A DNA stretch of 64,000 nucleotides from Bacillus sp. SG-1 (GTDB lineage: Bacteria > Bacillota > Bacilli > Bacillales > Bacillaceae_B), in assembly GCF_000181495.1 (NCBI RefSeq), contig NZ_ABCF01000001.1, positions 124,001 through 188,000 on the forward strand, read 5' to 3'. How positions within the stretch are numbered: position 1 is the first letter of the stretch; each line of letters opens with the position of its first letter. Shown one piece after another: positions 55,411 through 63,057 of this stretch. The notes under the pieces are model-generated. The model did not search any database, was not told where the DNA came from, and was given only the letters and a program-made list of their open reading frames with translations. Made by a program: the position numbers and the translations under genes.

Positions 55411-55644
55411 GATGTACCCCCTCCGTGAATGAGTCATTATTTTTATTCCCTAACAGGAAAGCAGTTAATCTTTTTTAGGAGCAGCCTCTTTCCTGCTTTT
55501 TTATCATCTCTATTAAATTTTGATTTCAATGGTTGAGAAACGGCTTTTTTTGATAAAATGTTTAATGTCTTTTTAAATGTCTCTTTTCGTAAACTTTGTT
55601 GCTATTTAACTCAAAGTTTTAAGGATATTTACTTAATTAACTAG

Positions 55645-55720
55645 GAATAGCCTGATAAGCAAGGAAGAAAAGAGCTAATTCACCTTGTTTAGAGATAAAA
55701 ACCCTTGTCTTCAAGGGAAA
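55645..55720 (+). repeat. Dispersed element, family X, copy 3
   Basis: GAATAGCCTGATAAGCAAGG, AAGAAAAGAGCTAATTCACC, TTAGAGATAAAAACCCTTG match copy 1. The end forms CCCTTG/CAAGGG with a 4-nt loop. It is 85 nt before the carboxypeptidase start and in the same direction, so a leader role is possible. Confidence 0.5.
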
Positions 55721-55804
55721 AATCCGTCTCTTTGGGATTTTTCCGAGAGCAACAATATATACGAAAACAGCGTTATAAATTATAGTGAGGAAGGTGCTCC
55801 TTCT

Positions 55805-56962
55805 ATGAAAAAGGTTATCATTGCAATCCTATTAATATTCATTACGGCACAAACCGCCACTGCAGAAGAAGAATATCAGAAACCCTCAATGCTGTTCAGT
55901 GAAAGCGGCGTTATGATAGATATGGAAACGGGGACCATCCTCTATTCAAAAAACGCGAAAAGGCGTATGTCGCCAGCGAGTATTACCAAAGTGGCTACAG
56001 CTATTTATGCGGTTGAAAAGGGTGATTTGAACAGCTTGGTAACAATCAGTAAAGAAGCAGCTGAAACGGAAGGCTCTTCAGTGTATCTGCTGGAAGGAGA
56101 AAAAATGACCCTGAAGCAGCTTTTGATCGGAATGATGATAAATTCTGGTAATGATGCGGCTGCCGCAATAGCCGAGCACTTAGATGGCTCAGTTGAACAG
56201 TTTAGTGAAAATATCAATCAGTTCCTTGAAGAGAAGGCCGGAGCTAAGGACACTCATTTCACGAATCCGCATGGTCTTTATGAAAAAGACCACTATACGA
56301 CGGCAGAAGATATGGCTCTCATTACTTCTTACGCTATGAAAAACGAGGCGTTTCAAGATTTATTCGCCTTAAAAGAAATTGGCTGGAAAGGGGAGGGATG
56401 GAACACCACCCTCTACAATCATCACAAAATGGTCAAAGGTGAGGTGGTGTACCCTGAAGTAACCGGCGGAAAAAACGGCTATGTGGATGAGTCCAAGCAT
56501 ACTTTGGTTACGACAGCTTCGAATGAAAATCTGTCAGTTGCAGTGGTGCTTTTAAAAGCTCAGTCCAAGACTGCGGCCTATAATGATACATCTGTCCTGC
56601 TGGATTACGGTTTAAATCAGTTTAGTCATTTTACAATCCCTAAAGGAGAGAGGTATATGAATGGTGAAACGGAGTACCTCTCCGATAAAGACATCGTCTA
56701 TACCGGCCTTGCTCGAGTGGAAGCCCCCATTTCAGTAGATAGTAATGGCAGACTGGTCTACCTGCTGGACGGAGAACCACAGTTCATAGGTAAGTTGACC
56801 ACTGCTTCTGAAAAAAACGGAGAACCTAACGAAGAGCTGGCGCAAAGCGAAAATGACGGGCTGGTAAAAGAACAACTCGTTCTATACCCGGTCTACTTGT
56901 ATCTGGGGCTGCTGTTGATAGCAGGAACGGCAGTTATGAGGAAGAAAATGATGGCTGAATGA
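55805..56962 (+). CDS. Serine-type D-Ala-D-Ala carboxypeptidase, C-terminally anchored
   Basis: This 385-aa penicillin-binding protein 5-type enzyme trims peptidoglycan stem peptides. It has a signal peptide (about 1-21, ending TATA-EEE), the SxxK motif S59-I-T-K62, SGN at 114-116, and the third triad at 223-225, which reads K-N-G where KTG or KSG is usual. The C-terminal domain (about 270-355) is followed by a transmembrane helix (LYLGLLLIAGTAVM) and a basic end, replacing the usual amphipathic anchor. ATG 55805 has GGAAGGTG upstream; an open frame extending to 55685 runs through the family X element and is rejected. Confidence 0.9.
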   Translation: MKKVIIAILLIFITAQTATAEEEYQKPSMLFSESGVMIDMETGTILYSKNAKRRMSPASITKVATAIYAVEKGDLNSLVTISKEAAETEGSSVYLLEGEKMTLKQLLIGMMINSGNDAAAAIAEHLDGSVEQFSENINQFLEEKAGAKDTHFTNPHGLYEKDHYTTAEDMALITSYAMKNEAFQDLFALKEIGWKGEGWNTTLYNHHKMVKGEVVYPEVTGGKNGYVDESKHTLVTTASNENLSVAVVLLKAQSKTAAYNDTSVLLDYGLNQFSHFTIPKGERYMNGETEYLSDKDIVYTGLARVEAPISVDSNGRLVYLLDGEPQFIGKLTTASEKNGEPNEELAQSENDGLVKEQLVLYPVYLYLGLLLIAGTAVMRKKMMAE

Positions 56963-57144
56963 AGAGCGCTAACAGTACGTATAAACTATTGAGTTTAATT
57001 ATTTCAGAGCAATTTGTATTGTTAAACTTTCGCAATATTACTCCTCATTTAAAAATTTATACACAAAGCTTCTTTAATAAGAATTTATCAAACGAATATG
57101 TGTTGATTGAAGCGGAAGGTGCGGGACCTCCTGCGGGATTAGCG

Positions 57145-57301
57145 TGGCGTCTAGTTCCAGCGCCCGAGGTTACGTACCCACTGGAACGTAACCCAGCCCC
57201 TCGGGGTCAAATAACCCTGAGAGAATAAAAGGAAAGATCGCCTTTTTTTCTCTCAGGAACATTTGCCTGTCGGGTCTGACCAGGACGCTTCCACTTTTGA
57301 T
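57145..57301. repeat. Family B element inserted in repeat A copy 4, first copy with an inner insertion
   Basis: B hallmarks CAGCCCCTCGGGGTCAAATAA, CCTGAGAGAATAAAAGGAAAG, CTCTCAGGAACATTTGCCTG and GCGCTTCCACTTTT-like end are present (here GACGCTTCC). Relative to the other B copies it carries about 30 extra bp with a GTTACGT/ACGTAAC hairpin near 57169-57197. It is inserted at a different point of A from the second copy. Confidence 0.75.
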
Positions 57302-57312
57302 GACAGGTGAGC

Positions 57313-57442
57313 CCCCCAATCCAGTTGCAGCGCCCAGCCCCTCGGGGTCAAATAACCCTCAGCAAATAAAAGGGAAGATCACCTTTTTTTGCTGAGGAAC
57401 ATTTGCCTGTCGGGTCTGACCAGGGCGCTTCCACTTTTCATA
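57313..57442. repeat. Family B element inserted in repeat A copy 4, second copy
   Basis: This 130-bp copy is very similar to 6245-6370, starting CCAATCCAGTTG-AGCGCCC and ending CGCTTCCACTTTT-ATA, and it lies at the same point of A (between GTGAGACCCC and CAGGCG). Confidence 0.8.
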
Positions 57443-57668
57443 CAGGCGCAGCCGAGGCTCACCGCCCGCCCCGCGGAGTCACACACCTGGAGAGGAAATC
57501 AGTTTTAAGTATCAAGAATAATATGTCTAGATGAAAATCAACTCACTACGCTATACGCTATTATGCTTCCTTCATCTCATGCAAGAGCTCTACCCAAAGG
57601 CTGGTTATCGCTTTTTGTTTCATCACACTGCAAAGTCTTGGACAGATTAAGGGGATCCTTAAGGGTTG

Positions 57669-57697
57669 TTGACAAACACCCATATATCCTGTATAGT
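57669..57697 (+). promoter_or_regulatory. Near-consensus sigma-A promoter of a candidate small RNA
   Basis: TTGACA (57669-57674) and TATAGT (57692-57697) are spaced by exactly 17 nt. ACAAACAC (57672-57679) and GTGTTTGT (57700-57707) form perfect inverted arms around the spacer and -10 box, a plausible operator. Confidence 0.75.
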
Positions 57698-57703
57698 TAG
57701 TGT

Positions 57704-57810
57704 TTGTGATCATAAATCACATCAAAGTCAGGTCTTACTGACTACTAATCTCCGTAGTAGTACATCCAAACAAACTTCTGAAGATCAACTGATGCTTGAT
57801 CGATTTTTTT
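57704..57810 (+). ncRNA. Candidate structured small RNA (about 107 nt)
   Basis: Downstream of the promoter come four hairpins: GTGAT/ATCAC (57706-57720), GTCAG/CTGAC (57727-57742), ACTACTA/TAGTAGT (57741-57761), and the terminator GATCAA/TTGATC (57783-57801) followed by seven T (57804-57810). Hairpins 2 and 3 share two bases, so only one can form completely. No ribosome binding site or frame is seen. It lies in a 1.27-kb interval without genes. The start and end are inferred from promoter spacing and the T-run. Confidence 0.55.
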
Positions 57811-58088
57811 AATCCTATTCCATACGGATTCAAAGGATCCGCTGAAGAATAAGGCAGCTTTTTTCAATCCAGCAAAAAAGCTTAAAAACATTATCCGATG
57901 CAAAAAAGTTAATGTTGTATGATATTTTTATTGTTAGATTTCCCCCTAATTCTCACTGGCATGGCCAAGGAGCCATAAGGATGATCGAGAGGAAGGGCTT
58001 TCATTGTGTTAGGGCAATTTATCGATGATTGAACCCGGTGTGTAAATCATACAATGATCAACCAGAAAACAAGTAAGACTTGAATAGA

Positions 58089-58144
58089 TGCACACTCTTT
58101 TTATTTTAATCCTGCAGGGTTAGAATAGGGGAGTGTGCTTTTCA
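58089..58144 (+). terminator. Long hairpin upstream of the fluoride channel genes
   Basis: GCACACTC (58090-58097) pairs with GAGTGTGC (58131-58138), and TATTTTAATCC with GGGTTAGAATA inside it, around TGCA; T follows. It could be a terminator or a leader structure for crcB. No fluoride riboswitch consensus was found between 57811 and 58234. Confidence 0.55.
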
Positions 58145-58234
58145 TTTATAAATTATTTTCTTGCTGTATTTCATATTTAAATGAGAATTCATTTGCAATT
58201 ATAGCTACATTTTACATAGTGAAAGGATAAAGAT

Positions 58235-58618
58235 ATGATTTATTTATTTGTAGGGTTAGGCGGCGCAGCAGGCAGTATTCTGAGATACCTCACAGGCAAC
58301 TTGCTTTTGGGACTCAATCCGGCTGCATTTCCATACGGGACTCTTGCGGCCAATTTGGCTGGTTCTTTTCTTTTGGGACTTCTTACAGATACATGGTGGA
58401 AGAACAAAAAGATCCCTTCTGAGATTTCTGCTGCTGTAGGTACAGGTATGATTGGATCCTTCACGACCTTTTCGGCATTCAGTGTAGAAACGCTGGGATT
58501 ATTGAAGGAAGACCACTATTACCTGGCTTTTCTATATTTCTTTCTCAGTACTGCCGGAGGCTTGTTTTTAGCCTGGACCGGGCTTCATGTATTAAAGGGG
58601 AAAGGAGTGAAGGAATGA
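58235..58618 (+). CDS. crcB: Fluoride channel subunit CrcB/FluC, copy 1
   Basis: This 127-aa four-helix membrane protein exports fluoride as part of a dual-topology channel. The family motifs are present: GGAAGSILRYLTGN near residue 7, PYGTLAANLAGSFLLGLL (the conserved Asn of helix 2), and GTGMIGSFTTFSAFSVE, the Phe-box and central Thr-Thr-Phe-Ser region with a bound Na+ site. GAAAGG precedes the ATG. It overlaps the second copy by 4 nt. Confidence 0.95.
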   Translation: MIYLFVGLGGAAGSILRYLTGNLLLGLNPAAFPYGTLAANLAGSFLLGLLTDTWWKNKKIPSEISAAVGTGMIGSFTTFSAFSVETLGLLKEDHYYLAFLYFFLSTAGGLFLAWTGLHVLKGKGVKE

Positions 58619-58968
58619 CTATTTTAGCGATAGCCTTCGGGGGATTTATAGGGGCAGTAATGCGTTTTGCTATTGGCAGTTTTATTAAGAGCAGGCTTCA
58701 ATCCCGTTTTCCTTGGGCGACTTTAATGGTAAACCTCTTAGGTGCGTTCCTTCTTGGTATCCTGTTAGGAGCAGGAGTGGAAGGCACAAGCTATGCCTTT
58801 TTCGGTATTGGATTTCTAGGTGCTTTCACCACGTATTCCACTTTTATGGTGGAAGCCTTGTCTCTAAGGAAGGCAGGATATAAAAGGGAATCCCTTCTCT
58901 ATTTGGCGATCAGTTACTCAGCCGGGTTAGTAGCTGCCTTTCTGGGCTTGGTATTGGGAATACTGTAA
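58615..58968 (+). CDS. crcB: Fluoride channel subunit CrcB/FluC, copy 2
   Basis: This 117-aa paralogue follows in coupled order. It has GGFIGAVMRFAIGSF, PWATLMVNLLGAFLLGILLG and GIGFLGAFTTYSTFMVE. The two copies differ in charged residues at the ends, as expected for opposed-topology heterodimer pairs known in Bacillus; the topology itself is inferred. Confidence 0.95.
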   Translation: MTILAIAFGGFIGAVMRFAIGSFIKSRLQSRFPWATLMVNLLGAFLLGILLGAGVEGTSYAFFGIGFLGAFTTYSTFMVEALSLRKAGYKRESLLYLAISYSAGLVAAFLGLVLGIL

Positions 58969-58975
58969 CAATAGT

Positions 58976-59008
58976 AAAAGGCTGTCTCGTTGTTGAGACA
59001 GCCTTTTG
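58976..59008. terminator. Bidirectional terminator between crcB2 and the cupredoxin gene
   Basis: AAAAGGCTGTCTC pairs with GAGACAGCCTTTT around GTTGTT, suited to both convergent genes. Confidence 0.9.
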
Positions 59009-59009
59009 A

Positions 59010-59465
59010 TTATTTAACAACAATGTAACCAATCATAGGTCCGTTCTTTTCAATGGTTTCATGAGCTTGACAGACGAGCCTGTAGGTCCCTTTTTCATCA
59101 AAAGTAACATTAAAAATAGATTCTTCGCCTTTTTTTACAGTTCCCTTTATATCTGTTCCTTCAATATAAAATGGATGAGCTTTTCCGTTCACCCCGTAGA
59201 TGCGGAATTGAATTTCTTTTCCTTTATCGACAACAATTGTCCCTGGATCCCACCTGTATGCCTCGATTTCTTTTCCGTCCTCGGTTTCAGAAGAAAATTC
59301 CCCTGTCACGAGCTGAATCACTTGGACATTAGGATTTTCACCATTCATGGTCACGGTCGGATATGCCTCTTTCGGCAGAAGCATCCATACGAGACCAAGT
59401 GATAATGCCAGAAATCCAATAATAAATAATAATAGAGACCCCTTTTTCAACACGACAAATTTCAT
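59010..59465 (-). CDS. Membrane-anchored cupredoxin-domain protein
   Basis: The 151-aa protein has an N-terminal signal-anchor (KKGSLLLFIIGFLALSLGLV) and an extracytoplasmic cupredoxin domain (about 45-151). Candidate copper ligands are His in NGKAHPF (near residue 95), and Cys, His and Met in the C-terminal loop RLVCQAHETIEKNGPMIGYI. This is the arrangement of type I or CuA-like copper sites; with one Cys in the loop a type I site is more likely. Its role may be electron transfer or copper handling. AGGAGG precedes the ATG. Confidence 0.85.
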   Translation of the reverse strand: MKFVVLKKGSLLLFIIGFLALSLGLVWMLLPKEAYPTVTMNGENPNVQVIQLVTGEFSSETEDGKEIEAYRWDPGTIVVDKGKEIQFRIYGVNGKAHPFYIEGTDIKGTVKKGEESIFNVTFDEKGTYRLVCQAHETIEKNGPMIGYIVVK

Positions 59466-59626
59466 TATTCAACCTCCTTTTACTAGTACAAATATATGCC
59501 TTGTCCATCAATAACTTGTCTAAAATGTGAATAAATCATATTAGCAGGGTGAAAATGAAGCAGATGATTTTCTATCCTGCTCATAATTTTGTACAATTTA
59601 CCCGTAGGATTGCGGAGGTGTTAATA

Positions 59627-59977
59627 GTGACATCGTGGAAGGTAGTCAGAACGTCGGGAGAGACAGAACCCTGGTGGTTTTTTTCTGACTGGGAAAAAGA
59701 TATTTCAGAGGTAAAGGAATATACAAATGAGAACGAAGCTTTTGATCAATTTCTCTCTCTGATTCAGGAACTTCGTGAAGAATATCAGCATTCAAAACAA
59801 AAAAAGAACACTGTAGCTTTTTGGAATGAGGATGAAAAGGTATTCTGCGAGGATTGTGATGACGATTTACAGTTATATCATGGACTTCTCCTTATGGAGG
59901 GAGAGACTCCTAAGAAATTAAGTGACGAAGAAAAAGAAAAGATGAAGGCTGCCCTTGAAATGCCCTCTTCAGTATGA
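59627..59977 (+). CDS. DUF1033 family protein
   Basis: This 116-aa cytosolic protein starts TSWKVVRTSGETEPWWFFSD, the pattern of DUF1033 (PWWFFxDWE), with an acidic second half including a Cys pair FCEDCDDDL. Function unknown. GTG 59627 is chosen because GGAGG lies 8 nt upstream and the family motif then falls at the usual place; an upstream ATG (59549) would add 26 atypical residues. Confidence 0.82.
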   Translation: MTSWKVVRTSGETEPWWFFSDWEKDISEVKEYTNENEAFDQFLSLIQELREEYQHSKQKKNTVAFWNEDEKVFCEDCDDDLQLYHGLLLMEGETPKKLSDEEKEKMKAALEMPSSV

Positions 59978-60004
59978 ACCGGCCTCCGTTGAGTCCGGTT
60001 TTTC
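59976..60004 (+). terminator. Terminator after the DUF1033 gene
   Basis: AACCGG pairs with CCGGTT around a 12-nt loop, followed by TTT. Confidence 0.65.
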
Positions 60005-60054
60005 ATTCTGCAGAAGGTTGGTTGTGGGGGTTATGAAAAGTTGTTGTATGAGTA

Positions 60055-60144
60055 GGTTGAAGTTGAAGAAGTGTGACTTTTATTAGCGAGACGAAGAGTT
60101 ATAACATCAAGCACTGCGGAGTCACACCTGCAGTGAGAATCAGC
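60055..60144. repeat. Degenerate family A repeat
   Basis: GGTTGAAGTTGAAGAAGTGTGA at the left (decayed) and CACTGCGGAGTCACACCTGC with GAGAATCAGC at the right keep the outer parts of family A; the core is lost. Confidence 0.45.
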
Positions 60145-60203
60145 AAACTGCCTATCAAAGCAGCCATGATTACAAAAAGCCTTGTAAAAAGACCATAAAA
60201 AAT

Positions 60204-60238
60204 GACAGGAACAACAAGCAGTTGAGGTTATTCCTGTC
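60204..60238 (-). terminator. Terminator of the AI-2E transporter gene
   Basis: GACAGGAA pairs with TTCCTGTC; on the minus strand the stem leads into ATTTTTTATG. Confidence 0.75.
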
Positions 60239-60246
60239 AAAATGAA

Positions 60247-61326
60247 TTATAAATCTGTACGAAGCTTAATGAAACGATAGACGTGTATAAAGATGACTTT
60301 CAAGACAGCGTAAGCAGGTACAGCCAGAAGCAAGCCGAGGAACCCTGCGAATTTTCCTGCAGCCACCAATAGCAGGATGATCGTCAGGGGATGGATATCC
60401 AGCTTCCTTCCCATGACCTGTGGAGAGATCAGATTCCCTTCGATTTGCTGTACGATGAGGATGACGACAATCACCCATAAAGCCATGATCGGTTCCTGTA
60501 AGAATGCAACAATGATAGCTGGTATGGAACTGATGAGGGGGCCTATGAATGGGATGACATTTGTCAGCATTGTCAGGATTGAGATTACCAGGGAGTAATC
60601 GAGCCCTATGATCAAGTAGCCGATATAGACGAGTACGCCCACGCAAAAGCTTACGATTACCTGCCCTTGGATATATGAGCTTAAGGCATCATCCATGTCA
60701 CTTAATACTTTTTTCCCTTCCTCTTCATGTTTTTTAGGCACCAGCTTTAAAATTTTTCCCGACAATTTATTCCCGTCCTTTAGCATGTAGTAAAGGACGA
60801 ATGGGATTAAGATAATCAATACGATAATGTTTGTAATCGTACTGAGAATGTTCATCAGGTTTGAACCAAGCGTGGAAGCTGCTTCATTCAGGTAGTCTGT
60901 CAGTCTGTTGGTGATATCCTCCAAAGAAAATCTGTCCCCGTTCTGAAAGCGGGAAACCCACTCACTTTGCTGTAGATTCAGCAATGTCTGGCGGAATTTT
61001 TCAATAAGTTGCGGCGTGTTTTCTATCAAGCTGCTGATTTGTCTTTGCAGGATGGGACCTGCATAAAAGACCACTCCGGTAATCAATCCGATGACAGCTA
61101 AATAGAGAAGCAGTATGGCGACAGCTCTAGGCATTTTTTTTGCCAATAAGTTGACGAGCGGTCTAAAAAGGTAATACAGTATACCGCCAAGCACAATCGG
61201 TCCAAACAGAGCAGTCACAAGGACCGTAAGCGGCTTGAATATGAAATCAACTAGTGTTCCTAAATAAATAATCAATAGCAGCAGTACAACGGCATAGCCT
61301 CTGCGAAACCATTTTCCTTCAGGCAT
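60247..61326 (-). CDS. AI-2E family transporter
   Basis: This 359-aa membrane protein belongs to the AI-2E (PerM-like) family: two hydrophobic segments near the start, one near 75, an extended amphipathic middle (about 100-165), and four or more segments in the C-terminal half. Family marks are IPFVLYYMLKDG, YIQGQVIVSFCVGVLVYIGY and NVIPFIGPLISSIPAIIVAF. Substrates range from autoinducer-2 to Na+ or unknown in Bacillus members. ATG 61326 has AGGAG 8 nt upstream; an in-frame ATG at 61362 has none. Confidence 0.88.
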   Translation of the reverse strand: MPEGKWFRRGYAVVLLLLIIYLGTLVDFIFKPLTVLVTALFGPIVLGGILYYLFRPLVNLLAKKMPRAVAILLLYLAVIGLITGVVFYAGPILQRQISSLIENTPQLIEKFRQTLLNLQQSEWVSRFQNGDRFSLEDITNRLTDYLNEAASTLGSNLMNILSTITNIIVLIILIPFVLYYMLKDGNKLSGKILKLVPKKHEEEGKKVLSDMDDALSSYIQGQVIVSFCVGVLVYIGYLIIGLDYSLVISILTMLTNVIPFIGPLISSIPAIIVAFLQEPIMALWVIVVILIVQQIEGNLISPQVMGRKLDIHPLTIILLLVAAGKFAGFLGLLLAVPAYAVLKVIFIHVYRFIKLRTDL

Positions 61327-61439
61327 AACTTCACTCCTATGTAAATATTGCAGTGACTTCAAAAAGTCCCTTTCATATATATTCTCTATTTTCTTTTCAT
61401 TAAAACTTGTATTAAATAAGCAATCAAAAAAATACGCTT

Positions 61440-62952
61440 CTACCGTGGGGCAGAAGCGTGTTCCATATGCCTATTCATTTCTTTTTGCTGTAAAGCTATA
61501 AAGTGGTCGACATACACAGGATCCCATTGAGTACCTCTTCCTTCTTCCAAAATGGAGAGGGCTTTAAGGACACTCATGCCTCTCCGATAAGGCCTGTCGG
61601 ATGTCATGGCATCGTAGGCGTCCGCTACGGCAATGACTCTTCCAGAATCAGGGATGTCCCTGCCTGAGAGTCCTTCTGGATATCCTTTTCCATCCAGCCT
61701 TTCATGATGATATTTGATGCCAGGCAGTATCGGCAGAAGTTCCTCTGTCAAATCAATTCCTTCAAGAATATTCGCTCCGATTACAGGGTGAAGCTTTATC
61801 TGGGCATATTCTTCCTCTGAAAGTCTTCCATCCTTTAACAACACTTCATCTCGTATTCCCATTTACCTATGTCATGAAGGAGGGCTGACTTTCTTAGCAG
61901 CTCAATCTTTGAACGCGGCCAGCCTGCACTCTCTGCAATCCATACCGAATAGTCAGCAACCCGTTGTGAGTGTCCGGCAGTGTATGGATCCCGGGCATCC
62001 AATGTGCCTGCAATGACATCGAAAAAGCTAGCCAATAATTGTTCGTTTTTCTTATCTTTCACCTGGATGGCGCTCACCATGTTGTTAAAACCATTTATCA
62101 AGTCGGAAAATTCGTCTGAATAAGGGTTATTCAAAGGAGCTAAATGACCTTGTTCAACGTTTTGAAAGCCGTGCTGCAAGTCTTTTACAGGCTTCTCTAT
62201 GTTCCTGAATAAAAGGATGGTTCCAAGGAATGCCAGAGTCAGGATGATAAGGACCAGGAATCCTGCCCAGCTCCAATAGCCGGACTGCGGTTCAGAAGTC
62301 AGGGAAAGGCGTACTTGTGACGCGAGACTAAACAACAGTACTGGAAAGAGCGCAAGGAAGAGTGATCCTGCCAACAGTTTCCTTTTTAAACTAAGATAAA
62401 AATTCTTATCCCTATAAAGGTCTGTCTTATAAAGCTTTTGTGCTTTATGGGCTAAATCTGTTATGAGAGGTGCAGAGGTTTGAAAGGTTAAATAAAATTC
62501 TATGAGCGCATGCATAGTTGCTAACAGAAATGCACCGGCCCAAGCATAACCTATGTAACTATAAGGGATGCTGAGCAGATCCTTCATAATGAAGAAATGC
62601 AAGTACGGTTGCCGGGACAGCCAGTCCTAAAAAATGCGGAATCATGATTATTTTAACCGTCAACAAGGGGAAAAGTAAGCTGTGCTGGTAGGCTCTTTCA
62701 AGTGATTCGAAAGAGTATTGCTGGTCTTGATAGACGGCTTTAATCGGCTGAACGTGCCTCCTGTAAACGAAATACTCCATAGTGAACATGGTGAGGAGGG
62801 AGAAGAAAATATGAAAACCATATAGTGAAATTCTGCACGGGGAAGGCCAGCGGTTGAAAGATGAATACTGAACCGACACCAAGAACAGCTATAAGCGATC
62901 CGCCTATGTAATTGTAGAACATTTTTTTCTGGAAAGTATTGAATACGGTCAT
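61440..62952 (-). pseudogene. HD-GYP phosphodiesterase gene broken by at least three frameshifts
   Basis: Three neighbouring frames make up one protein: an N-terminal membrane part (FNTFQKKMFYNYIGGSLIAV), more membrane segments, a HAMP linker (FRNIEKPVKDLQHGFQNVEQ), and an HD-GYP domain with HSQRVADYS, ALLHDIGK and HHERLDGKGYPEGLSG. Frame changes are needed near 62820, near 62590, and at 61862-61866, where AAA after GGT would need to be AAAA to join HDIGK to MGIRDEV. The first ATG (62952) has GGAGG 5 nt upstream. Neighbouring genes are intact, so decay is likelier than poor sequence. The intact form would degrade cyclic di-GMP. Confidence 0.85.
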
Positions 62953-63032
62953 GTAAACCTCCATCATTCTGCTATGTTGTCATTATAATAGAAATCAGGG
63001 AGGTTTTGAATAAACTAAATATTAAAAAAGAA

Positions 63033-63057
63033 AACCGGTTAGTCGATGATGCCGGTT
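63033..63057 (-). terminator. Terminator of the Ger(x)C gene
   Basis: AACCGG and CCGGTT pair across the stop codon; on the minus strand T-rich TTTTCTTTTTTAA follows. Confidence 0.65.

Larger units (their letters stand above)
57102..57501. repeat. Family A palindromic repeat, copy 4, interrupted by two family B elements
   Basis: Outer ends are GTTGATTGAAGCGGAAGGTG (57102) and GGAGAGGAAATCA (57501). Family A sequence resumes at 57302-57312 (GACAGGTGAG) between two B elements and at 57443 (CAGGCGCAGCCGAGG). Removing both inserts leaves a copy close to the 122-bp consensus. Confidence 0.85.

Noticed and set aside
55685-55804. N-terminal extension of the DD-carboxypeptidase
   Set aside because: It reads through the family X element and would put 40 polar residues before a proper signal peptide.
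56959-57228. 89-aa frame downstream of the carboxypeptidase
   Set aside because: It starts within the carboxypeptidase stop region and is mostly translation of repeats A and B.
57811-58234. Fluoride riboswitch before crcB
   Set aside because: The conserved GGxGATGG and downstream pairing blocks of that aptamer could not be found by eye.
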